Shown here: piece after piece, positions 6,295 through 13,476 of the stretch | Layout of the letters: the number at the start of each line of letters is the position of its first letter | Position numbering within the stretch: position 1 is the first letter of the stretch | Assembly (NCBI GenBank): GCA_003454135.1 | Contig: DMKW01000011.1 | Coordinates: 1,237-14,712 of the forward strand | DNA from: Microbacteriaceae bacterium | GTDB lineage: Bacteria > Actinomycetota > Actinomycetes > Actinomycetales > Microbacteriaceae | Length of the DNA stretch: 13,476 nt | Reading direction: 5' to 3' | Program-made: the position numbers and the translations under genes | Notes under the pieces: model-generated | Database searches by the model: none | What the model saw: the letters and a program-made list of their open reading frames with translations, nothing else | Told to the model about the DNA's origin: nothing

Positions 6295-7554
6295 ATGCAA
6301 CTACAAGATCGCACCCCCAGGTTGGCGGGTGCACGCCGAAAGTTACTCCTCGGCATCGTGACGATTGCGACGATCGCACTCTCCGGCTGTTCAGGCAGCA
6401 CGCCAAGCTCTGCTGGTTCCGCATCCGGGAGCCCGTTGACGATCGGAATCTCGCTCTCTCTCACCGGCGACTTCTCAGACTCGGGCAAGTCCGCGCAGCG
6501 TGGATACACCCTGTGGGCTGACCTGGTGAACAAGTCGGGGGGCATCCTGGGCCGTCAGGTCAAGCTGTCGGTCGTGGATGACGCATCCAGCCCCGACCAG
6601 GTCGTCACCAACTACACGAACCTCATCACGCGGGACAAAGTCGATATCGTCTTCGGCCCGTTCTCGAGCCTTCTGACCGTTCCCGCTTCGCGCGTGGCCA
6701 ACCGATACGGCTATTCCTTCATCGAACCCGCAGGCGGCGGGCCTTCGGTTTTCGCACAGAAGTTGAACAACCTCTTCTTTGTGCAGCCGGCGGAGACGAC
6801 GAAGGGTGGCGACGTGTTTGCCGATTACATCCTTTCGCTTCCCTCCGGCCAGCGGCCGAAGACCGCGGCGTATGCCAAGCTCGACGACCCGTTCTCCGCG
6901 CCGATCGCAGACAACATCAAGTCGCGGTTTGAAGCCGCCGGCATCAAGACGGTCTACGACCAGACCTACCCGGCCGAGACCGCTGACATGACCCCGGTCG
7001 TTTCCGGCATTGCGGCCGCTAAGCCCGACGTCGTTATCGGCGGAACGCAGGAGGCAGACGCATTCGCCCAGATCAAGGCGATGATCCAGCTCAAGTTCAA
7101 CCCGAAGTGGCTCTTCGAGGCGAATGGCGCCAACTCGCCGGGCGACTTCCCGGCCGCCGTTGGAAAGGCAAACACCGAGGGAGTCTTCTCGAGCGCCGAC
7201 TGGTACGCGGATTCGACGGTGGCCGGAAGCGCGAAATTCATCTCCGACTACACGAAGAAGTTCGGCGGAACGGCGGATCAGATCGATCCGACGTCGGCCG
7301 AGGCCTATTCGGCGGGAGTGCTGCTCGAACAGGTTGCGAAGAAGACCGGAAAGATCGACAACGCGACCATCATCAAGACGCTGCACTCGGGAACCTGGCC
7401 GACGCTGGTGGGGAATTTGAGTTGGGACGCGAGCGGAAAACCGAAGGGTGCCTACCTTCTGGTCCAATGGATTTCGGGCAAGCTGACGACCGTCTTCCCC
7501 GCGAAGACCTCGCAGCATGCGCCGGTCGCCCCCAAGCCCAACTGGGCCGGCTAG
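6295..7554 (+). CDS. ABC transporter substrate-binding lipoprotein, LivK/branched-chain amino acid type
   Basis: This 419-residue protein is the extracytoplasmic solute receptor of the importer. It has a lipoprotein signal: basic RRK, a hydrophobic core, then the lipobox LSGC with the lipidated Cys32. A Ser/Gly/Ala-rich linker (33-46) leads to a Peripla_BP_6 fold starting at PLTIGISLSLTGDFSDSG (about 47-64). Further family signatures include GGILGRQVKLSVVDDASSP (about 81-100), DIVFGPFSS (about 117-126), and ADMTPVVSGIAAAKPDVVI in the second lobe. The AGGAG at 6285-6289 lies 5 nt before the ATG at 6295 and only 2 nt before the ATG at 6292, so 6295 is preferred. This receptor family binds branched-chain amino acids, amides, urea or aromatic acids; the ligand cannot be read from sequence. 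It is the first gene of the five-gene operon. Confidence 0.93.
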   Translation: MQLQDRTPRLAGARRKLLLGIVTIATIALSGCSGSTPSSAGSASGSPLTIGISLSLTGDFSDSGKSAQRGYTLWADLVNKSGGILGRQVKLSVVDDASSPDQVVTNYTNLITRDKVDIVFGPFSSLLTVPASRVANRYGYSFIEPAGGGPSVFAQKLNNLFFVQPAETTKGGDVFADYILSLPSGQRPKTAAYAKLDDPFSAPIADNIKSRFEAAGIKTVYDQTYPAETADMTPVVSGIAAAKPDVVIGGTQEADAFAQIKAMIQLKFNPKWLFEANGANSPGDFPAAVGKANTEGVFSSADWYADSTVAGSAKFISDYTKKFGGTADQIDPTSAEAYSAGVLLEQVAKKTGKIDNATIIKTLHSGTWPTLVGNLSWDASGKPKGAYLLVQWISGKLTTVFPAKTSQHAPVAPKPNWAG

Positions 7555-7568
7555 GGCTAGGGCGACGC

Positions 7569-8447
7569 ATGCACGCGATAATCCAGGCGATCATTCTCGG
7601 AGTTCTCACGGGCGGGGTCTACGCGCTCATGGCCAGCGGCCAGACACTTATTTTCGGAATCATGAAGGTGGTCAACCTGGCTCAGGGGGCCCTCGTCGTT
7701 CTCGGCGCGTACCTCACCTACACCCTGTTCATCGCTTTCGGGATGGATCCATTCCTCTCGATCCTGGTGACGACCCCTCTGCTGTTCGTCGTTGGCGTCG
7801 CTGTGCAATGGACGCTGCTGCGTCCATTGCACAGCGACGACGCCGCCCAGCTTTCGCTCCTGGTTACGTTCGCCGTGGCTCTCGCGGTCGAGGGTGTGCT
7901 CTCGCTCGCGTACAGCACGACGCTCACGACGGTGCAGCCCGCCTACGCTAACTTCAGCTGGACCGTGCTCGGCTACCAGGTCAACATGATTCGCTTCTTT
8001 GCCTTTCTGTTGTCCCTCGTGATGCTCGCCGCGCTCTATCTGGTTCTGCAGAGAACGAAGTTCGGGCGCGCGGTGAGGGCAACGGTGCAGAATCCGATGT
8101 CAGCGCAGCTCTTGGGTGTCGACTCGAAGCGGGTAGCCGCTCTCGGTTTCGGGCTCGGTGCCGCCACGGCGGCCTCTGCCGGCGCGGTGTTCGGAATGTT
8201 GAATTCTTTCAACCCCGGGAGCCACTACGACCTCATCAGCCGATTGCTCACTGTCGTCGTTCTCGGCGGCCTGGGAAGTATCGGGGGCTCGGTCATTGCG
8301 GCGCTTGTGATGGGCGTGGCATCTTCGCTGGTTTCAGCGCTCGCCTCGCCCGTCTGGTCGGACTTCTCGTTCTTCGTCGTCTTGTTGCTCGTGCTTCTCC
8401 TGAGACCCCGAGGGTTGTTCGGCGCACGGACTCGAGGCGCACTGTGA
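7569..8447 (+). CDS. Branched-chain amino acid-type ABC transporter permease, LivH family
   Basis: This 292-residue integral membrane subunit forms one half of the import channel. Almost the whole chain is hydrophobic, with about eight predicted membrane spans. It begins with IIQAIILGVLTGGVYALMAS, the usual LivH opening, and NLAQGALVVLGAYLTY is the conserved early loop and second span. RTKFGRAVRATVQNPMSAQLLG (about 163-184) is the cytoplasmic loop that contacts the ATPase, and VVVLGGLGSIGGSVIAAL the late conserved segment. The ATG at 7569 is 14 nt after the lipoprotein stop. The frame is open far upstream, but that part overlaps the receptor gene. The stop overlaps the next gene by 4 nt. Confidence 0.93.
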   Translation: MHAIIQAIILGVLTGGVYALMASGQTLIFGIMKVVNLAQGALVVLGAYLTYTLFIAFGMDPFLSILVTTPLLFVVGVAVQWTLLRPLHSDDAAQLSLLVTFAVALAVEGVLSLAYSTTLTTVQPAYANFSWTVLGYQVNMIRFFAFLLSLVMLAALYLVLQRTKFGRAVRATVQNPMSAQLLGVDSKRVAALGFGLGAATAASAGAVFGMLNSFNPGSHYDLISRLLTVVVLGGLGSIGGSVIAALVMGVASSLVSALASPVWSDFSFFVVLLLVLLLRPRGLFGARTRGAL

Positions 8448-9481
8448 CGCGCGCGATCACTCGCGGCGGACTGATTCGTGCCGGGGTGTTCTTCCTGGTT
8501 CTGATCGTGGTGCCGATCGTGGGCGGGCCGGGATGGCTCCTCAACACGCTCATCTTCACCCTCATGTACGCGGCGCTGTCGAGTTCATGGAACCTGGTCG
8601 GCGGATACGCCGGCTATCCATCCCTCGGACACGCCGCTTTCTTCGGGCTCGGCGCCTACGCCATTGCCATCACCTTCACGAACAGCGTCTCTGGCGGGTT
8701 CGCGCCGTTTATCGTGCTGCCCCTCGTCGGCGTCGGGGCCGCCCTGGTGAGCGTGCCAATCGGTTGGGTGTCCATGCGAACCCGAGCTGACGTGTTCGCG
8801 ATCGTCACCATCACGCTCCTCTTCATCGCCCAGACCCTCGCCTTCAACCTCAACTGGTTGACGGGCGGCGCGCAAGGCAAGAGCGTTGCCGTCGCGCCAT
8901 TTCCCGTCGAGACCTACGACTGGCCCTTCTATTACGGGATGCTCGCGTTGTTGGCCGTGGCGATGGCTTTCTCGTTCTACTTCCGCCGCTCCAAGATCGG
9001 CCTGTCGCTGGCCACGGTTCGCGCCGACGAAGACAAGGCACACGGTGTCGGCGTGCGCGTGACCGCCGTGAAGCTGATTGCCTTCGCGGTGAGCGCCGGT
9101 CTCGTCGCGATGGTGGGAGGGGTGTGGGCGTATTTCGTGGGTTTCATCTACCCCCAGTTCGCCTTCGACCCTCTCATCACGATCGGCATGGTGTTGATGG
9201 CGTTCCTCGGGGGTCGCGCGACACTCTGGGGGCCGGTGCTCGGAGCTTTCATCCTTGTTCCCGCCCAGGAGTTCTTCGCCTACAAGTTCGGTGCCAGCGA
9301 GTTGTACCTCCTCGCGTACGCCGCCGTCTTCCTCGTGATCATCCTGTTCCTGCCGCGGGGAATCATTCCCTCGATAGCGGGGCGACTGCGCCAACGCCGA
9401 AGAGCGGCCGATGCGGTCCGGGATGGGGAACGGGCGCCCGTCGAGGTTGCGACGCCCGAGCGAACGGAGGTGGCGCGATGA
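8444..9481 (+). CDS. Branched-chain amino acid-type ABC transporter permease, LivM family
   Basis: This 345-residue membrane protein is the second channel subunit, pairing with the LivH-type subunit. It starts at GTG in a GTGA overlap with the preceding stop, which indicates translational coupling. Family signatures include ALSSSWNLVGGYAGYPSLGHAAFFGLGAY (about 44-72), where LivM proteins carry a conserved N-L-x-G-Y-x-G-x-x-S-x-G-H motif. A cytoplasmic coupling loop follows (SKIGLSLATVRADEDKAHGVGV, about 184-205), then MAFLGGRATLWGPVLGAF near 251-268. A charged tail of about 35 residues (RLRQRRRAADAV onward) extends past the last membrane span. The stop overlaps the next start as ATGA. Confidence 0.93.
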   Translation: MTRAITRGGLIRAGVFFLVLIVVPIVGGPGWLLNTLIFTLMYAALSSSWNLVGGYAGYPSLGHAAFFGLGAYAIAITFTNSVSGGFAPFIVLPLVGVGAALVSVPIGWVSMRTRADVFAIVTITLLFIAQTLAFNLNWLTGGAQGKSVAVAPFPVETYDWPFYYGMLALLAVAMAFSFYFRRSKIGLSLATVRADEDKAHGVGVRVTAVKLIAFAVSAGLVAMVGGVWAYFVGFIYPQFAFDPLITIGMVLMAFLGGRATLWGPVLGAFILVPAQEFFAYKFGASELYLLAYAAVFLVIILFLPRGIIPSIAGRLRQRRRAADAVRDGERAPVEVATPERTEVAR

Positions 9482-10212
9482 GCGGGGTTCTGCTCGAGGT
9501 CGACCATCTCACCAAGAGATTCGGGGGAGTGACCGCCGTCGACGAGTGTTCCTTCGAGGTTCGCGAAGGCACGATCACGGCGCTTATCGGCCCGAACGGG
9601 TCGGGCAAGACGACGGTGTTCAACATGATCACGGGTTATCTCAAGGCGGACTCCGGAACAATCCGTTTTGACAACCAGTCGATCCCTCGCCCGAAGCCGG
9701 CAGATCTCTATCGTCGGGGGCTCTCGCGCACGTTCCAGCAGGCGCGGATCTTCCCGGAGTTGACCGTAGAAGAGAACCTGGTTGTCGCGGCCGGGTACAC
9801 GTGGCGGCAGCTTTTCGGCGCACGTGTAACGACAGGCGACGCGGAGCGGGCGCAGCGCATTCTTCGGGAATTCAAGCTCGAACGATTGTCGACGCTCCCC
9901 GCGGCAGACCTGTCGTACGGACAGCGAAAGCTGCTTGAATTTGCCGCGGTGCTCATGAGCGATCCCCGGCTCGTTCTGCTCGACGAGCCAACGGCGGGTG
10001 TGAACCCGGTCATGATCGACACAATGGAGCGCCACATCCGCGAACGGCACGCCGCCGGGGTCACATTCCTGATCGTCGAACACGACATGCAGCTGGTGAT
10101 GCGCCTGTGCGATCCGGTGATCGTGCTCGACCAGGGGGCCCCGATCGCATTCGGCTCCCCGGAGACGGTGCAAACGGATCCACGAGTATTGGAGGCCTAC
10201 CTTGGCAGTTGA
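9478..10212 (+). CDS. ABC transporter ATP-binding protein, LivG family
   Basis: This 244-residue cytoplasmic ATPase is one of the two nucleotide-binding subunits powering the importer. Walker A is GPNGSGKT (38-45), the Q-loop is in SRTFQQARIF (83-92), the signature is LSYGQ (145-149), Walker B is LVLLDEPTAGVNP (165-177), and the switch His202 is in VEHDM. LSYGQ and AGVNP are typical of LivG-type subunits. The start at 9478 overlaps the permease stop by 4 nt (ATGA); the longer upstream open frame overlaps the permease gene and is not used. Confidence 0.94.
   Translation: MSGVLLEVDHLTKRFGGVTAVDECSFEVREGTITALIGPNGSGKTTVFNMITGYLKADSGTIRFDNQSIPRPKPADLYRRGLSRTFQQARIFPELTVEENLVVAAGYTWRQLFGARVTTGDAERAQRILREFKLERLSTLPAADLSYGQRKLLEFAAVLMSDPRLVLLDEPTAGVNPVMIDTMERHIRERHAAGVTFLIVEHDMQLVMRLCDPVIVLDQGAPIAFGSPETVQTDPRVLEAYLGS
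10191..10195 (+). promoter_or_regulatory. Strong ribosome binding site selecting a TTG start
   Basis: GGAGG lies 6 nt upstream of the TTG at 10202 and inside the 3' end of the LivG-type gene. This is the best Shine-Dalgarno in the transporter operon and is the reason for accepting the rare TTG start for the last subunit. Confidence 0.75.
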
Positions 10213-11044
10213 ATCCGCCCGAGAAGTACGCGAAGCAGGTGCCCAATCGGTGCGCGGTTCGGCACTCGGGGACAGGGGGGCAGACGCGCTTCTCACCCTG
10301 TCTGACGTCACGGCGGGTTACGGAGCCGGTCTCATTCTGAAGGGAGTGAATCTGACCATCGCGCGCGGGGAGATCGTGTGTCTGATCGGCCCGAACGGGG
10401 CAGGCAAGTCGACCGTGCTGAAGACGATCAGCGGACTGCTCCGACCCAAGAGCGGCGAGGTGATGTTCGCCGGAGACGACATCGGCAAGCTGTCGTCCAA
10501 GGAACGCCTCCACCGCGGCATCGTTCACGTGCCCCAGGATCGAAGCCTGTTTCCCGGGATGTCGGTGTGGGAGAACGTCATGATGGGCGCATTCATCCTG
10601 TCTGACCAGGCGCTCGTGCGTCGACGGCTCGAGCAGGTGGCAGAGACCTTCCCCATTGTGGCCAAGCGCCGCTCGGCGGTTGCCGGATCACTCTCGGGAG
10701 GAGAACAGAAACAGGTGGAGCTGGCGCGTTCCCTCATGCTCGACCCGGCGCTCATTCTCTTGGACGAGCCGTCGATCGGCCTTGATCCCAAGTCCCGCAC
10801 CTCGGTGTTTGCCAGCATTTCCGCTTTGGCAGTGGACGGGAGGACCGTGCTGCTCGTCGAGCAGAACGCCCGCTCCGGGCTCGCTGTTGCTCATCGGGCG
10901 GCCGTGTTGGAGGCCGGCGTCGTCGCTCTTACCGGCACGGGAAAGGAACTTCTCAACGACCCGGAAGTCGCCAGACTCTACCTGGGAGCCAGCGCGCGGG
11001 GACCGATCGCCGGCGGTGTCGCTCGCCCGGAAGACCAGCGATGA
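10202..11044 (+). CDS. ABC transporter ATP-binding protein, LivF family
   Basis: This 280-residue protein is the second ATPase of the importer. Walker A is GPNGAGKS (63-70), the Q-loop is VPQDRSLFPGMSVWENV (110-126), the signature is LSGGEQKQVELARSL (164-178), and Walker B is LILLDEPSIGLDP (184-196). VEQNA (219-223) replaces the usual His switch with Gln, as is normal in LivF. The start is a TTG with GGAGG 6 nt upstream, overlapping the LivG-type gene by 11 nt. This start gives about 28 extra N-terminal residues, rich in Ala, Arg and Glu, before the core begins near 31, and there is a short basic and glycine-rich tail after 262. It is the last gene of the operon. Confidence 0.92.
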   Translation: MAVESAREVREAGAQSVRGSALGDRGADALLTLSDVTAGYGAGLILKGVNLTIARGEIVCLIGPNGAGKSTVLKTISGLLRPKSGEVMFAGDDIGKLSSKERLHRGIVHVPQDRSLFPGMSVWENVMMGAFILSDQALVRRRLEQVAETFPIVAKRRSAVAGSLSGGEQKQVELARSLMLDPALILLDEPSIGLDPKSRTSVFASISALAVDGRTVLLVEQNARSGLAVAHRAAVLEAGVVALTGTGKELLNDPEVARLYLGASARGPIAGGVARPEDQR

Positions 11045-11060
11045 TCTTCATGCAGGCCGT

Positions 11061-11074
11061 GTGACAAAAGTCCC
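11061..11074 (+). promoter_or_regulatory. DosR/DevR-like box upstream of the Hsp20 gene
   Basis: GTGACAAAAGTCCC matches the core GGGACTWWWGTCCC of the DosR box as known from mycobacteria at 12 of 14 positions. Its centre is about 41 bp upstream of the start implied by CTGTCG (11074-11079), a 17-nt spacer and TAGCGT (11097-11102). That is the usual position for a DosR-type activator. The outer flanks of the 20-bp consensus are not matched. Activation by a hypoxia or stress regulator is inferred. Confidence 0.5.
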
Positions 11075-11151
11075 TGTCGCCGCCCAACGTCGCGCGTAGC
11101 GTCGAAGTGGGCCGCAGCGGGTGCGCGCCCTCGGGTTGAGGAGAGGCAAAG

Positions 11152-11622
11152 ATGGCCGTTTACGTGGACACTTTTCACAACGTCGACGGCGTTCTCGCCC
11201 TTCAATTCGACGGCCACGGGCATCCGTGGAATGTTCCGATCACCGTTGTGAGACACGATGACCGCGTGGTGGTTGGCGCCGAAATCGCGGGCGTGGAGCG
11301 GGAGTCAACCGAGGTCGAAGTGGACGTGGCGGGGGAGTGCCTGACCATCCGGGTGAATGGGTCGCGGGCGGATGCCGAGACGGCACGACGACTCAGTTCC
11401 GAGCTTGCGTCCGTGCCCATCACGCCGGAGTTGGGATCCGGCGAGGCTCTCGATCTCGAAGGGATGATCGCGAGCTACGAGAATGGCTTGCTGCACATTG
11501 AGATACCGGTGGTCGCGCGGCCCGCTCGACGCCGTGTCGCCTTCCTCAGCGATGCGCCTCTCGCCGACTCGATGTCTCCGGTGTCGTTCGAGGCCGTCGC
11601 ACCGTCGCGCGCTCGACGCTGA
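11152..11622 (+). CDS. Small heat shock protein, Hsp20/alpha-crystallin family
   Basis: This 156-residue cytoplasmic holdase-type chaperone would bind unfolding proteins under stress. The alpha-crystallin domain spans about 26-130. VPITVVRHDDRVVVGAEIAGVERESTEVEVD corresponds to the P-x-D-x-Y and 'PGV' region (28-58). LTIRVNGSR follows, and the strongest signature is IASYENGLLHIEIPVVARPARRR (106-128). The middle (about 72-100) lacks the usual E-R-x-x-G-x-F-x-R motif, so this is a divergent member. AGGAGAGG at 11139-11146 is 5 nt before the ATG. It has its own upstream region of about 107 nt with a DosR-like box, so I treat it as separate from the importer operon, although no terminator is visible after that operon. 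Confidence 0.85.
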   Translation: MAVYVDTFHNVDGVLALQFDGHGHPWNVPITVVRHDDRVVVGAEIAGVERESTEVEVDVAGECLTIRVNGSRADAETARRLSSELASVPITPELGSGEALDLEGMIASYENGLLHIEIPVVARPARRRVAFLSDAPLADSMSPVSFEAVAPSRARR

Positions 11623-11629
11623 CCGCGCG

Positions 11630-11653
11630 GGCGAGGCCCTCGGGCCCCTTGCC
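11630..11653. terminator. Imperfect hairpin between convergent genes
   Basis: GGCGAGG (11630-11636) can pair with CCTTGCC (11647-11653) with one G-T wobble, and CCC/GGG pairing inside the loop is possible. It fills most of the 35-bp gap between the convergent Hsp20 and SDR stops. No T-run follows, so assignment rests on position. Confidence 0.4.
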
Positions 11654-11657
11654 TCTC

Positions 11658-12413
11658 CTAGGCTTTCGGGCCGCCAGCCGCGTAGACGACCTGCCCAGAC
11701 ACGAAACTCGCTTCGTCTGAGCAGAAGAACGACGCGAGGGCGGCGATGTCCTCCGGTTGTCCCACCCGACGCACGGGGATATCCTTGGCCGCCTCGCCGA
11801 GAAAGTGCTCGAAGGTGACGCCCAGTCGCTCGGCCGTGCCACGGAGCATGTCGGTCGCGATGAACCCCGGAGCGATCGCGTTGGCGGTGACGTTGAACGG
11901 CCCGAGTTCGATCGCGACCGACTTGGTGAAGCCCTGGATGCCTGCCTTCGCCGCCGCGTAGTTGGCCTGGCCGCGATTGCCGAGCGCCGAGGTGCTCGAG
12001 AGGCTCACGATCCGGCCCCACTTCGCCGCAACCTGGTACTTCTGCACCGCGCGCGTCATGAGGAAGGCGCCGCGCAGGTGCACCGACATCACCGAATCCC
12101 AGTCGTCATCGGTCATCTTGAAGAGCAGGTTGTCGCGAAGGATGCCGGCGTTGTTGATGAGCACGGTGGGCGCGCCGAGCTCGGCTTCCGCGCGCGCCAC
12201 GGCGGTCTCCACATCCGCAAGCTGGGACACGTCCGCCCCGATGCCGATCGCCCTGCCGCCGCCCGAAACGATGGCGGCGACGGTGTCCGCGGTGTCCGAC
12301 TCCCGGAGGTCGATGACGGCGACGTCGAATCCATCGCTCGACAGCCGTTTCGCTATGGCCGCCCCGATGCCTCGTGCCGCTCCTGTGACGATCGCGACGC
12401 GAGTGTCGGTCAT
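11658..12413 (-). CDS. Short-chain dehydrogenase/reductase, FabG-like
   Basis: This 251-residue classical SDR is an NAD(P)-dependent oxidoreductase. The cofactor motif is TGAARGIG (10-17), followed by NNAG (87-90). The catalytic set is Ser139, Tyr152 and Lys156 within SLSSTSALGNRGQANYAAAK. NAIAPGFIATDM (178-189) is the usual FabG-like segment, and the C-terminus VSGQVVYAAGGPKA is typical. The acidic Asp35 after the second strand (AVIDLRES) suggests NAD rather than NADP. The family ranges from 3-oxoacyl-ACP reductase to sugar and polyol dehydrogenases, and sequence alone does not decide. It lies 103 nt downstream of a LacI-type regulator gene on the same strand, which favours a catabolic role. 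AGAGG precedes the ATG by about 9 nt. Confidence 0.9.
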   Translation of the reverse strand: MTDTRVAIVTGAARGIGAAIAKRLSSDGFDVAVIDLRESDTADTVAAIVSGGGRAIGIGADVSQLADVETAVARAEAELGAPTVLINNAGILRDNLLFKMTDDDWDSVMSVHLRGAFLMTRAVQKYQVAAKWGRIVSLSSTSALGNRGQANYAAAKAGIQGFTKSVAIELGPFNVTANAIAPGFIATDMLRGTAERLGVTFEHFLGEAAKDIPVRRVGQPEDIAALASFFCSDEASFVSGQVVYAAGGPKA

Positions 12414-12429
12414 GGCCTAGTTCCTCTCG

Positions 12430-12446
12430 ATGGTGCGTCCCACCAT
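12430..12446. repeat. Short inverted repeat upstream of the SDR gene
   Basis: ATGGTG (12430-12435) and CACCAT (12441-12446) flank the 5-nt CGTCC. It lies 17-33 nt upstream of the SDR start, in the 103-bp gap after the LacI-type gene. It could be a minor hairpin or a regulator site. The rest of this gap shows no gene or clear promoter. Confidence 0.35.
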
Positions 12447-12516
12447 GATCGCCGAAGAGGAGCGGTAGCGCGAGGACGTGGGCCCAGAGAGCGCGGCCGC
12501 GGTCGGCCCGGCAAAG

Positions 12517-13476
12517 TCACGACGGGCGAATCTCCCCGGAGCCGCGCACTATGAGGGTGGTAGGCACGACGTAGGTGATGGGAGCTGTCTTGTCCCCGTC
12601 AAGCCGCGCGAACATCCGTTCAGCAGCGAGTTCACCGATGCGACGCGGATCCTGGGCGACCACGGTGATTGCCGGCTCCAACAGATCGCTCAGTTCAACG
12701 TCGTCAAAGCCGACGAGCGCAATTCGGTGCTGCAATCCGAAGTGTCGAAGTGCCCTGATGGCGCCGACGGTGACGAGGTTCTGGCTGCTGAATATTGCAG
12801 TCGGGGGATTGTCGCCGATCATGAGTCGGCAGACCGCGTCAAAGGCCGCCTCTTCGCTGTGGAGGTCTTCCATTTGGGCAATCTCACCGGTGGGGATGCC
12901 CGCTTTGCCGATCTCCTCCTGGAAGCCGCGGCGTCGCTCTCTCGCAGTCTGCAGACCGTGCGAGTCGCCGACGTAGGCGATCCTCCGATGACCGTGTTCG
13001 AGCAGGTGTCTGGTCGCCGTCGCCGCACCGATGGCGTTGTCGCTCACGACGGCGTCGGCCTCGATTCCGACGGGGGCCCGGTCCACGAACACGAGCGGCG
13101 TTCCGTGGCTTTGTTCTGGCAGCAAATAGCCTTGACTGCTCGTGGCGGTGGTCAGGATCAGCCCGTCGACGCGTCGTCGCAGGAGGGCCGTGACGCTGAG
13201 TCTCTCACGCTCCGGATTGTCGTCCATGCTGGAAGCGAATACGGCTATTCCGCGCTCGATTGCGGCATCCTCTACAGCTCGGTGCATGGCTCCGGAAAAC
13301 GGGTTCGCGACGCTGCCGACAAGAAGACCCAAAGTGCGACTTCGCCGATCGAGCCGCTTGAGGTTTCCGGCGTGAACATCCAGCTCGTAATGCAGTTGCG
13401 CGGCAGCCTGGTTGACGCGCGCGGCGGTTGCCGCCGAGACGTTGGCTTCGCCGTTGATGACGCGGGAGACCGTCTT
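12517..13476 (-). CDS. LacI-family transcriptional regulator, N-terminus cut by the window edge
   Basis: The visible part is 319 residues and ends in a normal stop at 12517-12519. The window edge removes roughly the first 10-20 residues. The first visible residues, KTVSRVINGE, are the recognition helix of the LacI helix-turn-helix, and the frame runs open through it, so the true start is beyond 13476. A TTG at 13332 is not the start. The hinge region reads HYELDVHAGNLKR. The sensor domain follows with LGLLVGSVANPFSGAMH, RVDGLILTTAT, GHRRIAYVGD, and ALVGFDDVELSDLLEPAITVVAQDP near the C-terminus. Its likely targets are genes beyond the right edge and perhaps the SDR gene downstream. It is clearly different in sequence from the LacI regulator at 5133-6146. 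Confidence 0.93.
   Translation of the reverse strand, partial: KTVSRVINGEANVSAATAARVNQAAAQLHYELDVHAGNLKRLDRRSRTLGLLVGSVANPFSGAMHRAVEDAAIERGIAVFASSMDDNPERERLSVTALLRRRVDGLILTTATSSQGYLLPEQSHGTPLVFVDRAPVGIEADAVVSDNAIGAATATRHLLEHGHRRIAYVGDSHGLQTARERRRGFQEEIGKAGIPTGEIAQMEDLHSEEAAFDAVCRLMIGDNPPTAIFSSQNLVTVGAIRALRHFGLQHRIALVGFDDVELSDLLEPAITVVAQDPRRIGELAAERMFARLDGDKTAPITYVVPTTLIVRGSGEIRPS

Noticed and set aside
6475..7518. Long open frame (about 347 codons) on the minus strand opposite the substrate-binding protein gene
   Set aside because: It is antisense to a clear lipoprotein gene, is rich in Arg and Gly with no recognisable domain, and arises from the codon bias of high-GC DNA.
8585..9394. Open frame of about 269 codons on the minus strand opposite the LivM-type permease
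   Set aside because: Its highly charged, His/Glu/Arg-rich low-complexity protein is a mirror of hydrophobic codons on the other strand. It is not a real gene.
12517..13332. LacI-type regulator starting at the TTG at 13332
   Set aside because: The frame continues upstream to the window edge and encodes the helix-turn-helix and hinge, so the gene is truncated by the window rather than starting there.
1..13476. Insertion sequences, CRISPR arrays, tRNA or rRNA genes
   Set aside because: Looked for transposase-like proteins, regularly spaced repeats and RNA gene signatures; none seen.

Overview
The window is high-GC DNA with strong coding bias, short intergenic gaps and frequent 4-nt start/stop overlaps. 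Protein families and style point to an actinobacterium, most plausibly a soil or plant-associated Microbacteriaceae (Leifsonia/Subtercola-like). That assignment is inference from gene content; there is no rRNA or other marker gene here. I see no mobile element, CRISPR array or tRNA.

Layout, left to right. (1) 120-1286 (+): a secreted S53 (sedolisin-type) serine-carboxyl peptidase, closed by a strong hairpin at 1299-1322. (2) 5010-1323 (-): a compact three-gene catabolic operon read leftwards, in the order 3-hydroxyisobutyrate-dehydrogenase-like oxidoreductase, M24/creatinase-like hydrolase, succinate-semialdehyde-type aldehyde dehydrogenase. (3) 5133-6146 (+): a divergent LacI-family regulator. 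(4) 6295-11044 (+): a complete five-gene LivKHMGF-type ABC importer (lipoprotein, two permeases, two ATPases) with tight translational coupling. (5) 11152-11622 (+): a small heat shock protein (Hsp20) with a DosR-like box upstream. (6) 12413-11658 (-): a FabG-like SDR oxidoreductase. (7) 13476-12517 (-): a second LacI-family regulator, cut at its N-terminus by the window edge.

The main biological unit is 1323-11044. A LacI-type regulator sits between the catabolic operon and the importer. The same operator-like palindrome occurs on both sides: TGCAATCGATTGCA at 5036-5049 and TGCAAACGATTGCG at 6202-6215. Each copy lies just downstream of a recognisable -35/-10 promoter, where a bound repressor would block initiation. 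I infer a substrate-inducible uptake and degradation system. An amino-acid-like or amide-like compound would be imported, hydrolysed by the creatinase-like enzyme, oxidised to a semialdehyde and then to a dicarboxylic acid. The substrate cannot be read from sequence. Two points are unusual: a LacI regulator is paired with an amino-acid-type importer rather than a sugar transporter, and the M24 enzyme has cysteine in place of a metal-binding aspartate.
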